Source: JBAVOR01 sp049692255
GTDB taxonomy: Bacteria; Babelota; Babeliae; Babelales; JACPOV01
Assembly (NCBI GenBank): GCA_049692255.1
Contig: JBAVOR010000017.1
Span: 1-6,530 of the forward strand
Direction: 5' to 3'
DNA: 6,530 nt
Part shown: one piece after another, positions 5,225 through 6,530 of the stretch
Layout: each line of letters begins with the position of its first letter
Position numbering within the stretch: the first letter of the stretch is position 1
Notes under the pieces: model-generated
The model's database searches: none
What the model saw: only the letters and a program-made list of their open reading frames with translations
Told to the model about the DNA's origin: nothing
Translations under genes and position numbers: made by a program

Positions 5225-6217
5225 TTACGCTTTTTTAAACGGCGAATTTTTATTTTCAAATACCGCCTTGAGCGTATCAATTGATTGCGCTATCATTGCC
5301 CGTACCGTTGGTGCATCTGCCAATGGATTAAGCATACAAGAGTCATGGGTAACGCCCAGGTAGCGGCAACCAATGACCGGCACTCCAGCAGCAATTAATT
5401 TGTGCGCATATGCTTCGCCTTCATCGCGCAACACATCACACTCATGCACAGTTATTAGCGCTGGCGGTAACTGTTTGAGCTGATCGAGTGAGGCATTGAG
5501 CGGAGTAACGAGTGGGTTTTTACGCATAGATTTATCGGGCACATACGCATCCCAAAACCATTGCATGCCGGCACGTTCAAGAAAATAACCGGTAGCAAAC
5601 TCTTGGTATGATTTGGTTTCAAAGTTCGCATCGGTCACTGGGTATAACAACAGTTGCATCATAAATTGAGGGCCTTTGCGCTCTGCACACATTAATGCAA
5701 TGGCTGTTGCCATTAGGCCGCCCACACTATCGCCAGCAATAGCCATGCGTGTTGTGTCCATCTGCAGTGCTGCGCCGTTTTTTGCTATCCATTCCACCAC
5801 TGCATACCCTTCTTCGTGGGCCGTTGGGTATTGACCTTCAGGTGCCAGCGTGTACTCAACGAATACCACTGCGGCTTGCGCGCCATGAGCAATCTCTCGC
5901 ACTAAGCGGTCATGCGTATCGACATTACCCAAGATCCAGCCTCCTCCATGCATGTAGATGATTATTGGGAGGTTTTGTTTATTATTTTGTGGTCGTACAA
6001 TGCGAATTTTGACCGACCCTTTGGGTCCGACGGGAATAGTTTTTTCTTCGATATCTGCCGGCAATAAAGTTACCGGTGTATTTTTTTGTACATTTATCAG
6101 TACGTTGCGTGCTTCTTGCGGCGTGAGGGTGTAAATCGGTTTGCCCCCTTCAAGTGATTGAATAAATTTTTTAACGGTGGTCCCCAGCATAGAATAATCG
6201 TGCGCTTTTTTTGTCAT
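5225..6217 (-). CDS. Alpha/beta-hydrolase esterase, hormone-sensitive lipase (HSL) family
   Basis: This 330-residue serine hydrolase of the HSL family (Abhydrolase_3, PF07859) would cleave short or medium-chain carboxylic esters; the natural substrate is unknown. The oxyanion-hole motif HGGGW is at residues 90-94. The nucleophile elbow GDSVGG is at 162-167, giving Ser164. The acid is probably Asp261 in CDVLRDEG, and His291 in GVTHDS completes the triad. EYTLAPEGQYPTAHEE (121-136) and LLLYPVTD (189-196) are also family hallmarks, and the length is normal. The elbow has Val where most members have Ala. I start the gene at 6217 because AAGGA lies seven bases upstream; an in-frame ATG at 6250 would add 11 residues but has no such site. 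There is no signal peptide, so it is probably cytosolic. It appears to be a single-gene unit, converging on the gene at 4425 with a repeat between them. Confidence 0.93.
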   Translation of the reverse strand: MTKKAHDYSMLGTTVKKFIQSLEGGKPIYTLTPQEARNVLINVQKNTPVTLLPADIEEKTIPVGPKGSVKIRIVRPQNNKQNLPIIIYMHGGGWILGNVDTHDRLVREIAHGAQAAVVFVEYTLAPEGQYPTAHEEGYAVVEWIAKNGAALQMDTTRMAIAGDSVGGLMATAIALMCAERKGPQFMMQLLLYPVTDANFETKSYQEFATGYFLERAGMQWFWDAYVPDKSMRKNPLVTPLNASLDQLKQLPPALITVHECDVLRDEGEAYAHKLIAAGVPVIGCRYLGVTHDSCMLNPLADAPTVRAMIAQSIDTLKAVFENKNSPFKKA

Positions 6218-6530
6218 TAGCGGATCCTTTTTTATGGATATTAATACCAAGAATGCACGTTATCAGCCGAGGGGGAATAAAAGCAAGGGAAATGAAGCAT
6301 AACAACTTTAAAGCCATTATTTTGCGCGGAATTACGCCACAGCATTTCGTAGATGATATGAAGTGTAGTGGAGCAACGGCGAATGATAAAAAACTGTAGC
6401 CTTTGCCCTTTAGATCCGTCTCTGTTTACTTATTATTATTTTCAGGACATGTATCTGTGTACTCTGATTTTCCCTGCCAGATTTGGTCAGGTGATTGAAA
6501 GTAGAGATACCTTTTTTGTCAGTAGTAAAT
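6218..6530. other. Region upstream of the esterase with no supportable gene
   Basis: These 313 bases include the esterase leader and presumably its promoter, although no convincing -35/-10 pair is visible. A plus-strand frame stays open through 6399 and could give a 35-residue peptide from an ATG at 6292 (MKHNNFKAII... ending ANDKKL), but it has no credible ribosome site or recognisable domain. Other minus-strand frames are also open over parts of 6255-6450. At the right edge a minus-strand frame is open from 6529 to a stop at 6410-6412, and a plus-strand ATG at 6449 stays open to the edge; either could be part of a gene lying outside. I see no tRNA, rRNA, riboswitch or terminal inverted repeat. 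Confidence 0.4.
6225..6229 (-). promoter_or_regulatory. Ribosome binding site deciding the esterase start
   Basis: AAGGA on the minus strand, seven bases before the ATG at 6217, is preceded by a run of A. It lies inside the frame that would begin at 6250, so it argues for the shorter product starting MTKKAH. Confidence 0.55.

Noticed and set aside
5063..5284. A 73-codon plus-strand frame across the second repeat.
   Set aside because: Most of it is translated repeat sequence, and it runs antisense into the 3' end of the esterase. It has no signal peptide or domain and is unlike the coding use of copy 1.
6218..6250. An upstream start for the esterase at 6250.
   Set aside because: The AAGGA site at 6225-6229 serves the ATG at 6217 with proper spacing, whereas the longer form would translate through this site and has none of its own.
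6292..6399. A tmRNA tag-like ending (ANDKKL then stop) in the small plus-strand frame.
   Set aside because: Tags normally end in ALAA or similar. No tRNA-like domain with a T-loop and CCA end is visible downstream, so the resemblance is chance.
6410..6530. Possible C-terminus of a transposase or other protein entering from the right on the minus strand.
   Set aside because: Two different frames look equally protein-like over this stretch, one is broken by a TGA near 6520, and no motif or terminal inverted repeat supports a mobile element.

Overview
The window is AT-rich bacterial DNA with seven supportable protein genes on both strands, one of them cut by the left edge. Five of the seven products begin with a signal peptide or an N-terminal hydrophobic segment typical of export. 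Most of these exported proteins are short and unrecognisable, and they sit beside one translation-rescue gene and two ordinary enzyme or membrane genes. Together with a GC-rich palindromic repeat built on the ends GCGCTCAT/ATGAGCGC, this resembles genomes of host-associated bacteria such as Candidatus Dependentiae (TM6). That placement is an inference from style, not from a marker gene.

Layout. Positions 1-944 (minus strand) hold the first 314 codons of a secreted protein whose C-terminal part carries a His-Gly and a Ser-Cys-Asp-Ala-Gly-Gly motif, 42 residues apart, like a caspase-fold (clan CD) cysteine peptidase. It is divergent from a small secreted helical protein (1079-1507, plus). That gene converges on a DUF1295 membrane protein (1525-2277, minus), and one hairpin spans both stop codons. 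A second small secreted protein (2355-2798, minus) lies upstream of the DUF1295 gene. It is divergent from arfB (2938-3366, plus), the stalled-ribosome rescue hydrolase. Only 24 bases after arfB comes a probable GT-A-type glycosyltransferase precursor (3391-4347, plus). Its start region contains an in-frame 110-bp palindromic repeat, lying between the start codon and the signal peptide. A promoter at 4353-4380 probably drives a signal-peptide protein with a transmembrane hairpin (4425-5039, plus). A second, longer copy of the repeat (5104-5218) fills the gap up to the 3' end of an HSL-family esterase (5225-6217, minus). The last 313 bases hold no gene that I can support.

How the genes work together. 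Only arfB and the glycosyltransferase look like an operon. The others are separate short units in alternating orientations, and no shared pathway is evident. The most interesting items are the RPE-like in-frame repeat in the glycosyltransferase precursor, the candidate secreted caspase-like peptidase, and a recurring signal-peptide junction (Ala/Gly followed by Met) in three unrelated secreted proteins.
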